From Larix kaempferi (Eukaryota; Streptophyta; Pinopsida; Pinales; Pinaceae), in contig BSBM01000047.1 of NCBI GenBank assembly GCA_027924585.1, positions 26,529,001-26,593,000 on the forward strand: DNA of 64,000 nt. The letters are read 5' to 3'. The notes below the pieces were generated by a model. It ran no database searches, was not told the origin of the DNA, and worked only from the letters and a program-made list of their open reading frames with translations. A program made the translations under genes and the position numbers. Below are positions 32,051 to 43,760 of this stretch, piece after piece (position 1 is the stretch's first letter; every line of letters starts with the position of its first letter).

Positions 32051-34028
32051 TGCAGCCTAAAAGTGAAAAGTGCATATTTGTTGGATGTTCTAAAGATGTA
32101 AAAGGTTATAGACTTCTTCAACGACATTCTAATGATATAATCATTGGAAGAGATGTTAAATTTGATGAAAATCTCTTGGCCTGCGAGCCTAACTCGGCAA
32201 TTGTGCCATCTTTGGCCTGCGAGCCTGATTCGGCTTTTGTGCCTTCTTCTTCTTCTTCCAACTTCCTTGACAGGTTTCCAACTCCAGTTTCTGATGATGA
32301 CAGTGAGGATAAAAATCCACCTCCACCTGCTCATGTTCCTCCAGTTTCACCAGCACAAGTGCTTCCTCGATGGGTCCATTCAACATGTGAAGCAGCTGGT
32401 GATCTTGCTGGTGATCCTAGAGATCAACGTCGAACACGTTCTCAGTTTCAGCGAGCCTCTTCTCTTTTGGCTCAAGTTTTCGAGAATCATGATCCAAAAA
32501 CTTTTGCAGAAGCTTCAGGGAATCCAGATTGGGATGCATCCATGGATGAAGAATATCGTTCCTTAATGGCGAACGATACTTGGGATCTTGTACCTCTTCC
32601 AAAAGGAAGAAAACTTGTCAAATGTAAATGGGTCTACAGAACTAAGTATGCATCAGATGGAAGTGTTGAAAGACTTAAGGCAAGGTTAGTTGCCAAAGGT
32701 TTTTCCCAAGTTGAAGGGATTGGCTACAATGAAACCTTTGCTCCTGTCACAAAAACGAACTCCATCCGCCTTGTTCTTTCCCTTAAACCTTACACAACTG
32801 GGAAGTCCATCAAATGGATGTCAAGTCTGACTTCTTACATGGTGATTTACAAGAGGAAATTTATATGGAACAACCTCCTGGATATGTTCAGAATAACTCT
32901 AGCCTTGTCTGCCACCTTAAGAAATCCTTATATGGCCTTAAGCAAGCTCCTAGAGCTTGGTATGCCAAAATGGATAACTTTCTCCTTGACACTGGTTTTT
33001 CTAGATGCCATTCTAACCCCAATGTCTATACCAAGAAAGTAGGAAACCATCTCATCAAACTTGTTCTATATGTTGATGACCTTATTCTTACTGGTAGTGA
33101 CCCTAAGCTTATAACCCATGTGAAATCCAGTCTTAAACAAAATTTTGAAATGTCAGACTTAGGATATTTGCATTATTTTCTTGGTCTCCAAGTCCTGCAA
33201 ACCAAAGAAGGAATCTTTCTTTCTCAATCTAAGTATGCTTGTGACCTTTTTCGTCGCTTTCACATGGAAGATTGTACACCATCCCCTTCTCCCTTCCAGT
33301 CCGGAGTCAAACTTTCTGCCACTTGTACTTCACCTGAAGTCGATGCCACCTTGTATCGTCAGCTTGTTGGTAGTCTCTTATACTTGACTCATTCACGTCC
33401 TGACCTTTCATTTTCCATTGGTCGTGTTGCCCGTTATATGTAGACACCTCATGAAAGTCACTGGAAAGCAACTAAAAGAATACTTCGAGCTATTCCAGGT
33501 ACAGTTCAGTTTGGGATTCATTACAGTATAGGGGGGAAACCTTTGTTGGTTGGTTTCACTGATTCAGATTGGGTCGGCGATCCTGATGATTGAAAGTCTA
33601 CTGCAGGTTATGTTTTCAGTCTGGGATCTGGACCTATCACTTGGGCATGTAAGAAACAACAAGCTCTTGCTCTTTCTTCAGCAGAAGCAGAATATCGAGC
33701 CGCAGTTAATGCCAGTCAGGAAGCTTTATGGCTTCGATAGATCCTTTCAGAGTTTGGATTCGAGCAGCAACAACCTACTCCACTTTGGTGCGACAATCAA
33801 AGTGCCATCAAGCTTGCCAAAGATCCAGTTCTACATCAACGCAGCAAACACATTGAGCTGCATATGCACTTCATCAGAAATCTTGTTCATGATCGTGTTC
33901 TTGAAGTGCTCTTTTTCCCTACAGATGATCAAATTGCAGACATCTTCACCAAGTCTCTTATAGAAGCGAAGTTTTCTAAACTTCGATCTATGTTAAGAGT
34001 TCAGGAACTTGTCATTAAGGGGGGATAG
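32050..34028 (+). pseudogene. Copia D reverse transcriptase and RNase H
   Basis: 32050-32790 holds the integrase tail and RT start (NPDWDASMDEEYRSLMANDT, WDLVPLPKGRKLVKCKWVYR). A frameshift near 32790 leads to MDVKSDFLHGDLQEEIYMEQ at 32814, LVLYVDDLILTGSDP at about 33060 (YVDD intact), then RNase H with TDSDWVGDPDD, LALSSAEAEYRAAV and LWCDNQSAIKLAKD. Stops at 33441, 33591 and 33738. The frame ends at 34028 just before the purine tract. Inactive, though catalytic residues are largely intact. Confidence 0.91.
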
Positions 34029-34100
34029 GCTCTAATGCCTCCTTCCTTCTCCTAATAGTGTAACTTTTGTAAATCCTTCAATCCTATCCCAAGTTGTTCT

Positions 34101-34110
34101 TAAGGGGGGA
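34101..34110 (+). other. Copia D polypurine tract
   Basis: TAAGGGGGGA directly before the 3' LTR. Confidence 0.88.
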
Positions 34111-34557
34111 TGTTAGGATATTTAGACACTTAGGAGTTAGTTAAGATCAACTTGTGTAATATATCCGTTAGGAAAAGTGTGTTTCTTTAGTATGCATTTG
34201 TAAATACTTAATCCGACGGTCACGATATGTTCCCGACATAGAGTGATCCAACGGCTCAACTTCTCTTAGATCATACCTAACCTTGATCCATGGCTTAACA
34301 CTCGATTGGTCCATGATCTCTATTTAAAGAGCATGGAGGGTCATTGTTTAGTTGATCGATTATGAGAAGCTCATTTGTAACTTTCTTTCTTTGCATAATA
34401 AATTTTTCCGTAGAATCTATTTGGCCGGGGTCATGGAGTGTTTCCCTCAAGAGGGTTTAAACCACGTCAAAACATCGGTGTGTTGATCTGTAATCTGTTT
34501 GTGTGAAGTGGTTGCTCTTGGTGTTTGGTCCTTTGGTAGTACCCTGTGTTCCCAACA
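34111..34557 (+). repeat. Copia D 3' LTR
   Basis: 447 bp, about 95% identical to 28376-28833. TATTTAAA at 34321-34328. Followed by Copia C sequence without a matching target duplication. Confidence 0.93.
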
Positions 34558-35350
34558 CCTTTTGTATGTACTCACCTTGAGGCAATGTAAATTTGCAATT
34601 TTTCCTGTCTCTTGCTATTCTTATACCAAGGATTTTCTTTGCAACACCCAAATACTTCATCGCAAATGAATTATCTAACTTCCTTTTGATCACATTTATA
34701 TCCTGCATGTTAGATCATGCAATAAGCATGTCATCCACATACAATAAAAAGATAATATATCTTCCATTATCTGGCCTCTTGAATTAAACATAGTGGTCAG
34801 AATGACATCTGCTATAACCTTGTTCTATCATAAACCTCTCAAATTTCAAATACCACTTCCTTGGAGCTTGCTTCAGGCATTACAGGATCTTCTTCAACCT
34901 ACATACCAAATTCTCCTTCCCTTTGACCTCATACCCCTGTGGTTGCTGCATATAAATATCTTCCTCCAAATCCCCATGGAGAAAGGTTGTTTTTACATCT
35001 AACTGTTCAAGATGCAAATATTCTACCACCACTAGACTTAAAATAGTTCTAATTGAAGTCATTTTAACAACAGGAGAAAATATTTCATCAAAATATATAC
35101 ATTTTCTTCTTTGCAAACTCCTTTACCACAAGTCTGGCCTTGTACTGCTTATTTCCTCCATCTTCTTCCTTCAACCTGTAAACCCATTTATTCTCCTATG
35201 CTCTTTTACCTGCAGGAAACTAAACCAAATCCCAAGTCTGGTTTCTTACCAATGAGTCCATCTCCTCATTCATGCCTTGCTCCCACTTCTTTCTAGTGTC
35301 CACCTGCATGGCTTCTTCATAACATTATGGTTCACCAAAATCAGTCATCA
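34558..35350 (-). pseudogene. Copia C reverse transcriptase
   Basis: Read from 35120 down: FDEIFSPVVKMTSIRTILSL, LEQLDVKTTFLHGDLEEDIY (first catalytic Asp), QQPQGYEVKGKENLVCRLKK, QAPRKWYLKFE, and FLLYVDDMLIA near 34750-34718 (YVDD intact). It ends with KFTLPQGEYIQKV at the border with Copia D. Stops near 34878 and 34790 and a probable shift above 35116 show decay. The rest of the protein resumes at 28375 on the far side of D. Confidence 0.88.
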
Positions 35351-35675
35351 ATAAATAATATAGTGAAAGAGAGAATCGTTCAGGGGGTTAACTTAACTTG
35401 GTATATCTTCTAACACTTGCAGGAATTTGAGGTACCTGCTGTTGTTCTTGATTTTCTGACACCTTTGGAACTTCATTTTCTTTGATTTCATCAAGCATTG
35501 TGTACTATGTGTTTTCCTTTTCCTGTTTATTTCCATGCAAATGATCTTTATACATTACATTTTCATTGAATACCACATCTCTACTTATAATGATTTTTTT
35601 ATTTTCATAATCCCATAAGCGATAACTAAAATCATCAACCCTGTATCCAATAAAGGTACATTTCTTAGATTTATC

Positions 35676-36574
35676 CTAAAGCTTTGTTCTATTTTTTTTA
35701 TCAATATCAACAAATGCTTCACAACCAAAAATTCTCGAAAAATAGTAGTTTACCGTTTTACCCGTCCATGAATCCTCTAGAATACCCCCATCCAAAGCAC
35801 TTGAAGGCTCTTTGTTTATTAAGTAAACAACAGTATCTACAACATCTTCCAAAAACTGTAAGGGAAACCCTGCATGCAATCTCATACACCTTGCACGCAC
35901 CATGATTGTTATGTTCATCCTTTCTGACACACCATTTTCTTGTGGTGTTTCTGGGACTGTCTTCTCTCTACGAATCTCATGGTATGAACAGTAACTATCA
36001 AACTCATTGCCGCAGTATTCACCTCCATCATTAGATCCGAGATACTTCAATATTTTTCTTGTTTCATTCTCAAACAAAGCTTCCATTTCTTAAAAGTAGC
36101 AAACACATTAGATTTCTATCTAATTCAATAAACCCAAGTTTTTCTAGTTGCATCATCAATAAAAGTAACATAATAACGAGAGACACCAAGAGATTGTACC
36201 TGAGTCGGTTCCCATACATCTCTATGTACAAGCTCTAACTTTTCACTTTTCTTCTGTTTCCCAACCCTGAGAAATATTACACCATCTTGTTTTCCATAAA
36301 AACAGTTCTCACATAATTCCAAACTTAACTACCTTAGATCTGACAGCAACTTCCTTGAGTGGATAATATACATCCACTTCTCACTCATGTGGCCAATACT
36401 ATGATGCCACAATGATGAATCTGTTCCTTTGGAAGCTAAAGAGATAGAACCATCAGTATTATGAGGACATAAATACAACATACCTATCATGTCTCCTTTT
36501 GCAATTACCATTGATCCTTTAGTGATCTTCCACCACATTTCTCCAAACATAGATAAAAAAACACTATCTCCCAA
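35676..36574 (-). pseudogene. Copia C integrase
   Basis: From 36574 down: SSLWHHSIGHMSEKWMYIIH with ELCENCFYGKQ form the HHCC zinc-binding region. KLELVHRDVWEPTQVQSLGV and YYVTFIDDATRKTWVY start the core, GSNDGGEYCGNEFDSYC carries the second Asp, and TPQENGVSERMNITIM the Glu region. IFGCEAFVDIDKKNRTKL is the usual C-terminal segment. Breaks at about 36325 and 36100. Family certain, copy dead. Confidence 0.87.
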
Positions 36575-36588
36575 CTACCCTGTTGAGA

Positions 36589-36940
36589 TCATATTTCTTT
36601 CATAGAAGGAATATTCCTTACATATTTCAACATCCATTCACCATTCCTTAAATTTATCTGTACCTTACCCATTCCAACAATTCTACATGGTTCATCATCA
36701 CCCAATAAAACATGTCCAAAATCACCTGGAACATAATTATGAAATAATTTCCTATGGGGTGTAGTATGACATGAATCCCCTGAATCTACTACCCAGTAAT
36801 CACTAGTATTATCTAATGCAAGAATCAAAGCATCTTGTAACACATCACCTGCTACATTTGCTTCCCGAGTAGTCTCCTATTGTCCATTTCCTTTCTTCTT
36901 TAGATATATGTAGTCTTTCTTCAGATGTCCTTTCTTTCCA
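36589..36940 (-). pseudogene. Copia C protease and degraded zinc knuckle
   Basis: DYWVVDSGDSCHTTPHRKLF near 36800 is the aspartic protease start (D-S-G kept; normally DSGAS). Upstream, at about 36945-36900, NYGKKGHLKKDY is what remains of a CCHC knuckle; two of the Cys positions now read Tyr. Stops between the two indicate decay. Confidence 0.8.
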
Positions 36941-36945
36941 TAGTT

Positions 36946-37653
36946 CTAACACTCTATCTTTCCCAATATGGATTTTGATCTGCCCTTCCTGGACTTGTTG
37001 TGATTACCTGGGCTCTTTCCTCTCTCCCTTTGTATTCCCTTGCTCTCCATGGTCAATGCATTACGTGATGTCTCACCTGTGCTTTTCCTTCGCATTTCCT
37101 CGCTAATAAAAACACCGACAACATCATCAAATTTCAAAGTGTTTGAACCAGCGACAGAGTTACTTACATCCATGACCAAGTTGTTCCAACTTTCTAGCAA
37201 TGAACACAAGATTAGAAGAGCCCTAACCTCATCATCAAAGTTCACTTTTACAGAACTTAGCTGATTTGTAATCGTATTAAATTCATTTAAATGATCAGCA
37301 ACAAATCCACCTTATGACATATTAATATTAAATAAATGATTCATTATAAATACCTTGTTGGAGGCAGAGGGTTTTTCATACAACTTACCCAATGCGCTCA
37401 TCATACCCTTTGTTGTCTTTTTTTTTGAAATATTGAAATCCATCGATGAAGCCAGGCACATTCGTATTGTTCCCAGTTCCTTTCTGCCAAGAACCTCCCA
37501 TTCTTTGTCCTTCATAGTCGTCAATTGTTTTGATTTTCCTTCCAATGGTAGGAATAGATCCTTCTGGTACAGATAGTCCTCTAGTTGCATCTTCCATAAC
37601 TGGTAGTTTTGGCCATTAAATTTCTCAACCTTAAACTTTCCTTCTTCCGCCAT
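36946..37653 (-). pseudogene. Copia C gag
   Basis: ATG at 37653, MAEEGKFKVEKFNGQNYQLW and QLEDYLYQKDLFLPLEG, the start of Tnt1-type gag. A stop near 37312 and a shift lead to MNFDDEVRALLILCSLLESW and SLLESWNNLVMDVSNS (UBN2-type region) at 37245-37100 and then a basic tail. It would form the particle coat. The start is the first Met after the primer site, 60 bases downstream of it. Confidence 0.87.
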
Positions 37654-37713
37654 TGCTCCTACTTGAACTAGGAACCCTTCTTTCTTGCGATTTTATCTGT
37701 CAAATAGACCTTT

Positions 37714-37727
37714 GGCTCTGATGCTAA
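37714..37727 (-). other. Copia C primer-binding site, mutated
   Basis: Minus strand TTAGCATCAGAGCC, two changes from TTGGTATCAGAGCC. Confidence 0.7.
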
Positions 37728-37728
37728 T

Positions 37729-38309
37729 TATTATAAAAACAAGATCGTGGATCAATAAAAATAAACAAGATGCAAATATAAATCACATAAAACACATTGA
37801 AAGAGAGACACCAATATAACGTGGTTCACCCAAGATGGGCTATGTCCACACAGAAATTTCCAGTCCTTATTATTATACCATCCAACAAATGAAGGGATAC
37901 AACCTACAGCACATCCGCTGCAACTTCCTCTTCACTCTCTCACACAATCAAATATCTTTGCAATGATACAATACACATCCATATTACAATGCCTTCCTTT
38001 TAAAGAGTGATTACTAGGGGAAAATACTATGAAACACCCAATACCATGGGCCCATAAATCACCCATTATTGACCAAGTTATGAATATGAAATTACAACAT
38101 TTTAGAAGGCATTTTTTCCGAAATTTTCACTACAGCGGCACTACCCTCGAACCCCCATTGGGAGGGGCTCCCAAACTAGTCGTCACCCCCCCTGGACCCC
38201 CATGGGGACTATTTTGGGGGGTGAATCCCCCCAACCCATCATGGTATGGGATCCAAACACAGCTTAAATACGACCTATGAATAAGAAAGATCATGCTCCA
38301 CAACCAACA
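37729..38309 (-). repeat. Copia C 5' LTR
   Basis: 581 bp; begins TGTTGGTTGTGGAGC on the minus strand. A G6-T-GAA-T-C6 inverted repeat at about 38216-38232 sits in a GC-rich block. Followed by CATAT and Copia A sequence. Confidence 0.92.
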
Positions 38310-38344
38310 CATATGAAATTGTACCTCGAAGGTACCTAAGCACA

Positions 38345-39380
38345 TGCTTAGCAGCTGTCTAGTGTATGTGTCTCAGATTAGACATAAATTCACTCAGAAT
38401 GCTCACAACATAACATATATCAGGCCTCGAATGTATCAAGTACATTAGCAAGCCTATAAGTTGTATATAAAAAGTAGGGATCTACTAGATCTGATCCAGA
38501 TCATGTTTCATGAAGTTTCCCCAAATTCGATACCATCAGTGTAGTCATAGATTTGCAATCTATCATGCCAAACCTGCGCAATATATCCATAGTGTACTTC
38601 CCTTGAGATAGAAAAATTTCATCTTTTTTTTTCCAAATATCAAGGCCAAGAAAGTAGTGCATCAGACCTAATTATTTCACCTCGAACTCTGAGGTGAGCT
38701 CCCTCTTGCACCAAAAAATCAGATATTCGTCTCCGATGAGAAACAAATCATCAACATGCAGAAAAAATATCAACGGTTGGTTCTTCCATACTTTGAAGTA
38801 AAAATTTGGATCATCTTCACTCTTACAGAAACATAATTTCTAAAGGTAGCTATCAATTCTAGAGTACCAAGCCCTAGGGGCTTGCTTAAGCCCATATAGA
38901 GTTTTATTTATCTTGCAAACATGGTTCTCCGTCCCATGCACCACATGCCCATATATAATCCTCTTCCTCAACGTCATCATTGAGGAAGGTTGTATTCACA
39001 TCCATCTGGTGAATTTTCCATCCTATAATAGATGCAAGTGCAATCATTGCTCAGATTGTGGTGTACCTCGCCACAGGGGAAATGGTCTCATCATAATCGA
39101 TTCCTTGTTTCAGAGAGAAAACTCTGGAAACGAATCTAGATTTATACTTCTCAATGCTACCATTTGTAGCATGCTTTATCTTGTAAAGCCATCTAGAATT
39201 CATAATGGGCTTCCCATCAGGTTTGGGAACAACCTCCCAAACATCATTCTTCATTATAGAGTTGTACTCTTCTGTCATTGCATCTTTCCAAACTTGCTTC
39301 TTTGCAGCTTCTTCATATGAGGATGGTTCTAAATCACTGATGTGACTCATCAATTCCATATACCTTGAATATATGTTAGG
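38345..39380 (-). pseudogene. Copia A reverse transcriptase
   Basis: From 39360 down: [73 protein letters not shown] (first Asp), and HVDDLFLIGDEYLIF near 38760 (HVDD in place of YVDD), LGLMHYFLGLDIW and FLSQGKYTMDILRRFGMIDC. It stops at the CATAT border of Copia C with LRGTISYG. Breaks near 39050 and 38890. Motifs such as QMDV.TTFLN and GLMHYFLG relate it to elements B and E. Confidence 0.87.
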
Positions 39381-39746
39381 TTGCTTGCACTCTTTAGATG
39401 AGCCTGTTGGTGCTCCATGTTTCTCTGCATCTTGTAAGATATCTTGACACCAACCAGATATTTTTTAAGTAGGAGGTTAATCAGGTGACCTCTCAACCAG
39501 TTCTACGGGTTCTTCAGGAGCTAGTGAGTTTGATGAATCTTCTGGTTTCTCCCTCTCAAAATATGAAGGGGGAAGAATCAGACTCAGGATCCTCCATATA
39601 TGAATCACATTGAATCTCTTTCGATCTTTTGAAAGCAGCTTCCTCATGGAAGGTAACATCTCAACTGACTTCAATGTTTCTCTCACCAGGTACATATATT
39701 CGGTATTCTTTGGATGACTCACTATAACCCACAAAGGTGCCTTTCT

Positions 39747-40060
39747 TTACAGAAGGCTCCATCTTTGTTCTCCTTTCTTTTGGTACATGAATGTATGACG
39801 AATGTATACTGGGCTCCCGAAGATCCTCAAGTGTGATATGTCTGGCTTATCACTGGTAAATACTTCTTCTGGTATCTTCTCATCTAGAATCGCATGCCGG
39901 ATTCTATTCTGTATGTACACAGTTGTACGAGTGGCTTCTTCCCATAATGAGGTAGACATATATTGATCATGCATCATTGATTTTGCAGCCTCACATATGG
40001 TTCTATTCTTCCTTTCGGAAACCCCATTTTAATGAGGGTTGTATGGTACTGATAACTATC
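39747..40060 (-). pseudogene. Copia A integrase C-terminal part
   Basis: NGV(S)ERKNRTICEAA near 40040 and MMHDQYMSTSLWEEATRTTV, YIQNRIRHAILDEKIPEEVF and DISHLRIFGSPVYI show the end of the core and the C-terminal segment. The expected HSDVCGP and RSDNGGE motifs do not appear between 40060 and 40330, so the core seems deleted or scrambled. Inactive. Confidence 0.8.
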
Positions 40061-40329
40061 TGCATATTCCTTTTACCATCTTTTGAATTCCTAGTAGCGC
40101 TTTGTAGTGTAGGTGTCCAAGACTTCAGTTCCATATATTGCATGCAATGATAGTGTGCTGAATAATAGCTTGAATGTACTTCCCATGTACCTTATAGAGT
40201 CCTCCCTCTCGAACTCCATTCACAACAATAGATTCTAGGCTTTTGTTCTTCGGCCATAAAAGTGCTTTGTTATCCATGAAGATAACTCATAAGCATTTGT
40301 CTTCAAGAACTGAAACTGAAAGGAGGTTC

Positions 40330-40600
40330 TTCTTCAATCCTGGAACATATAGAATGTCTCCACATGTAGAATATCACCAGTGTTCAGTTGGAATGAAGTG
40401 GATCCAACTCCTTGGATAGAATATGTTGAGTTATCCTCCAACTCTACCATGCATGTGAACTCTTTCTCCTTTAGATCAATGATGGCACTCGTGTAACCAG
40501 TCATATGTTTTGATGCACCACTTTCAATCAACCATGTGTCTGCATTTGTGATGACGAATCCCAAAATGGATGAGAAAAGTTAAAACTCCCTTCTTGTCTC
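40330..40600 (-). pseudogene. Copia A protease
   Basis: TWLIESGASKHMTGYTSAII near 40540-40490 is the Copia protease; the catalytic Asp of DSG is now Glu. STYSIQGVGSTSFQLNTGD and LHVETFYMFQD correspond to the IPGVGS and LYVPGL regions. A stop at about 40334 ends the open frame. Confidence 0.85.
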
Positions 40601-40639
40601 CTTTTCTTTAGATGTATTCTTTTGAGTGATTTCATCTTC

Positions 40640-41438
40640 TATGGCGGTAGAAGCATGAAGCTTTCCTTTCTGCTTTTCTTTTCACTCTCTTGAGAAATGG
40701 CCTTTCTTGTTGCAATTGAAACATCTAGCTTTTGACTTGTCAAATCCTTTGTTGAAATCCTTCTTCTTTGGATGAGATAACTTCTTTTGCAAGAAGGGTT
40801 TCTTTCCTTTCTTCATTCTTGTTGTGAGGGAAATAATTTCTTATTTGATGGACACTGACATGCTATGTATTCGCCCTTCCTCTTGGAGGCAGTCACACCA
40901 AAACCTTTAGAATTTAGGTTGTAGCTCTCGTCCATTTACCACAGCCAAGAATATCTCCCATGAGGATGGGAGACTATCAATAGCGGTTTGGAGAAGATCA
41001 TTTTCATCCACCACTACTCCAATACTAGCAAGTTGATCTCTTACCTGAGCTATATTGGTGAAGAAGGAGGCCAATGTCTCTTCCGTATCCATCTTTAAGT
41101 TTTGAAGCTTATTCTTCAATGCCCTCTTTTGACATGGAGCTTCTTCTCATATAGATTAGTCAATGTATCATAGCATTCTTTCATGATCTTCAGCGGTGTG
41201 AGCAAGGGAATCAAGTTATCCTTTACGAATGATATATGATCAGTTTGGCCTTATCTTGATTCTTATTGAATTTGATGCACCATGTATTAGATGTAGGATC
41301 CTCCACCACAGTGGATACGTAGACATCCAAGTCATGTTCCTCTAAGATGTTGATAATCCTAGAATTCCAAGTGTTGAATTTTGAGGTGCCCTCAAGACGA
41401 TCTTCTGATTTTATAGAGACCGATGCCATAGTCTTCAA
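40640..41438 (-). pseudogene. Copia A gag with zinc knuckle
   Basis: ATG 41438 (MKTMASVSIKSEDRLEGTSK) starts the gag, with FNTWNSRIINILEEHDLDVY close to the B gag start. After a stop at 41223 the frame gives KMDTEETLASFFTNIAQVRD and IDSLPSSWEIFLAVVNGREL. CFNCNKKGHFSRE at about 40730-40690 is the knuckle, with the last Cys lost to a stop. The primer site lies 73 bases upstream, so the start is well placed. Confidence 0.86.
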
Positions 41439-41510
41439 ATATTGTGCTCAACATCTTAGGATCAATGTAGGCTCTAGATGTCATGCAAAACTAAGCTCCT
41501 TCACACCCTG

Positions 41511-41523
41511 AGCCCTGATACCA
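41511..41523 (-). other. Copia A primer-binding site
   Basis: Minus strand TGGTATCAGGGCT directly after the CA end of the 5' LTR. Confidence 0.88.
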
Positions 41524-42966
41524 TGCTAATATTTGGTTGAGATTTGATATTTAATTCTTTTAGATGCCGAAATTTGAATCAATGACACAATTCAATCACA
41601 TGAAATTCATACATCCATAACACAAGATTTACCCTAGGGAAAATCCTCAAAAATATGAGAACAAAAACCCCAACAATTCTTCTCGGTATAATATAATGGA
41701 TAGAAGAGAATGATTTCTTTTACAATATAGCAGACTGCTTTCGGAAGATAAGGGATCACTAGACACTCTTGGTGAAGATACAAAAGCAATAGAGAAGAGA
41801 GATCAATCTGAGAAGCACCTTGACTTCAATAAGAATATCCTGCACACAAAGAGAAGTGCATTTCCTTCAAAGGAGAAGAGAATTTGCTTCACATTTGATT
41901 CATTAATCCAATATAACATATTTATCCATTCTTCTCTTCTATTTTTATCTTCTAACTTTAGGATGAACTCACCCTCAAACTGGATGTATTAATCTTGCAT
42001 GAAGAGGTGTGCCCCACTTCTCATGCAGTGCTTTATCTCACTGAGCTGTCACTTAGGATGAAATCACCTCTTAACTAAAAGTTTTCCCACTTAGTTAGGT
42101 GGCTAACTTAAGTGTCATCACTTAGTTAACTAGATCTTATTTGTTGTCACTTAGTTAACTCTCTTTAACTGATTCTCCTTGATTTACTAACGTGTCGTCT
42201 TTTAGTTTAACTAAAGTGAAAACACGTTAGTTAACTAGTCCTTCTTATTTAACACTTAGTTAATTGAAATCATGTTGATTGATTTACTTTAAGTGGCCAC
42301 TATGATTTCTTTAGTTAACTGAGGCATATCTTTAACTGATGCTTTAACTGAAGCATTGATTGAGGCATACATTGATACTTAACTAAAGCTTTATAATTGA
42401 AGTACCTACATGGGAAATTTCGAATTCTCTTGATCTCTATGCTTTATATTTTATTTTTTTATATCTTATTGCATGGTCAATGATGTGCTAACTTTAATTA
42501 TCCATCACATTACATTATACTAAGAAGAATTATTGGATACTGTGATCATAGTATATTATTCTGGACCAAATGATCATATGCTAAAGTAATTCATTTTAGA
42601 GGTGATCAATTTATAAAGGATAATTAATAGAAACTAGTGTCCATGGTTAATAATACATCACACAACATTAAATTCTTTTAATAAGTAAAGCATAACCTTT
42701 ATACAGAAGGTCCACCTCTATACGGGACATCCATTTCATGGATACCTTTATACGGAAGGTTCACATGAGAATCATGACATGACACACAAGTTCGGAGCCT
42801 TGTCCAACAAGACTTTACAACATCATTACTTTCATCAATTAACTCTATATGGAAGGAATAAAATTTACATGGAAGGAAATCAAAGTGCTCATCTCTATAT
42901 GTGAGGATCAATCTTGGCTACAAAAGATTGGTTCGGAGAATGTCTCATGATGTTGTATATTTAACA
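41524..42966 (-). repeat. Copia A 5' LTR (right copy)
   Basis: 1,443 bp, same length as the left copy within one base. The AGTTAACT cluster lies at about 42100-42330 and the CTTTATACAGAAGGT repeats at 42697-42880. Confidence 0.92.
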
Positions 42967-43760
42967 GCTTCATCCAAAAATGTCAAACATTGGATAATAT
43001 CATTCTTTTTCAAGCCATGATTCACTTCAGCAAGAGCAAAGGAGACATGGGAATAACCATTAAGATGGACATGCCCAATGCCTTCAATAATGTAATACAC
43101 TCTTTTATATTTTCAACCATGTCTAAATTTGGTTTCTTTGAAAAATTCATTAGATTGATTATAAATCTTGCATTGGAAATCCTTTGACCACTCCCTTGGT
43201 TAATGGGATTCCTTCTCATTTATTTCAAATCAATCAAGGATTGAGGTAAGCATGCCCCATCTCTCCCTTGCTGTATGTTATTATGACATACACTTTGAGT
43301 AGGAAACTTGAAATTGAAACGCTATCAACATTCTTTCAAGGTATATCCATTTTCCATGGAAAGAAGGAAATCAATTGCTCCCAATTTATAGATGACATAC
43401 TCCTTATAGGAGGAGCACCCACTATCATTGCTAAAAGACGTAAAGTAATCCTAGATGTATTTGTGAATGCATAAGGGATAAATATGAACAAGGGGAAGAG
43501 CATCATATCTGGAGGGAATGTTTCTAATATCCTAATGAACAATATAGCAAGAATTCTATAATTTATGCCCATTTATCAATGGCCTTCTTTCATGTATTTA
43601 GGCATACCAACTAACTTGGGCAACCTAAATCTCAAAAAAATTTAACAATATTCTTTAAAAGATACAAAAAATAATACATAAATGAGGAAATCAACGGTGT
43701 AACCTATTTGGTCATCTTGTCCTTATATCTTCATTTTTCTCCACCCTCCCCGTTTACAAA
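42967..43760 (+). pseudogene. L1d ORF2 RT core between Copia A and Copia F
   Basis: SFIQKCQTLDNIILFQAMIH continues the RT across Copia A. ITIKMDMPNAFNNVIHSFIF (usually LKLDMSKAFD) holds the first catalytic Asp and FIDDILLIGG at about 43390 the FADD-type motif. SFMYLGIPTNLGNLNLKKI is the thumb start. Frameshifts near 43190 and 43470 and several stops. The segment ends in ACAAA, the left target copy of Copia F. Confidence 0.84.

Larger units (their letters stand above)
28376..34557 (+). mobile_element. Copia D: Copia element inside C
   Basis: LTRs of 458 and 447 bp (TGTTAGGATATTTAG...CGAACA/CCAACA), primer site at 28834, gag and pol in order, and a purine tract TAAGGGGGGA at 34101. I count roughly 22 substitutions, a 10-bp duplication difference and a 1-bp deletion between LTRs (about 5%). 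Flanking pentamers GGCCA and CCTTT do not match, and the host frame lacks about 48 nt at the insertion point, so the insertion or a later event removed target sequence. Confidence 0.94.
26954..38309 (-). mobile_element. Copia C: Tnt1-like Copia inside A, interrupted by D
   Basis: LTRs of 593 and 581 bp, a primer site variant at 37714-37727, and a perfect target duplication CATAT (26949-26953 and 38310-38314). Interior sequence lies at 27547-28375 and 34558-37728, split by Copia D. Domain order on the minus strand is gag, degraded knuckle, protease, integrase, RT, RNase H. LTR divergence is about 7% by eye. Motifs such as NGQNYQLWKMQLEDYL in gag and FLLYVDDMLIA in RT are of the Tnt1/Tork type. 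Confidence 0.93.
17676..42966 (-). mobile_element. Copia A: Ty1/Copia element in L1d, interrupted by B and C
   Basis: LTRs of 1,442 and 1,443 bp bound it (TGTTAAAT...TTAGCA in element orientation). The initiator-Met primer site lies at 41511-41523 and a purine tract at 19118-19126. Flanking pentamers GATTA (17671-17675) and GCTTC (42967-42971) are each one base from GATTC, which would restore the L1 RT motif. Element sequence is in three blocks: 38315-41523, 26923-26948 and 19118-19614. Joining the flanks restores one reading frame through RT to RNase H. LTR divergence is roughly 11% by eye over the first 300 bases, so it is the oldest LTR element in the nest. Confidence 0.92.
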
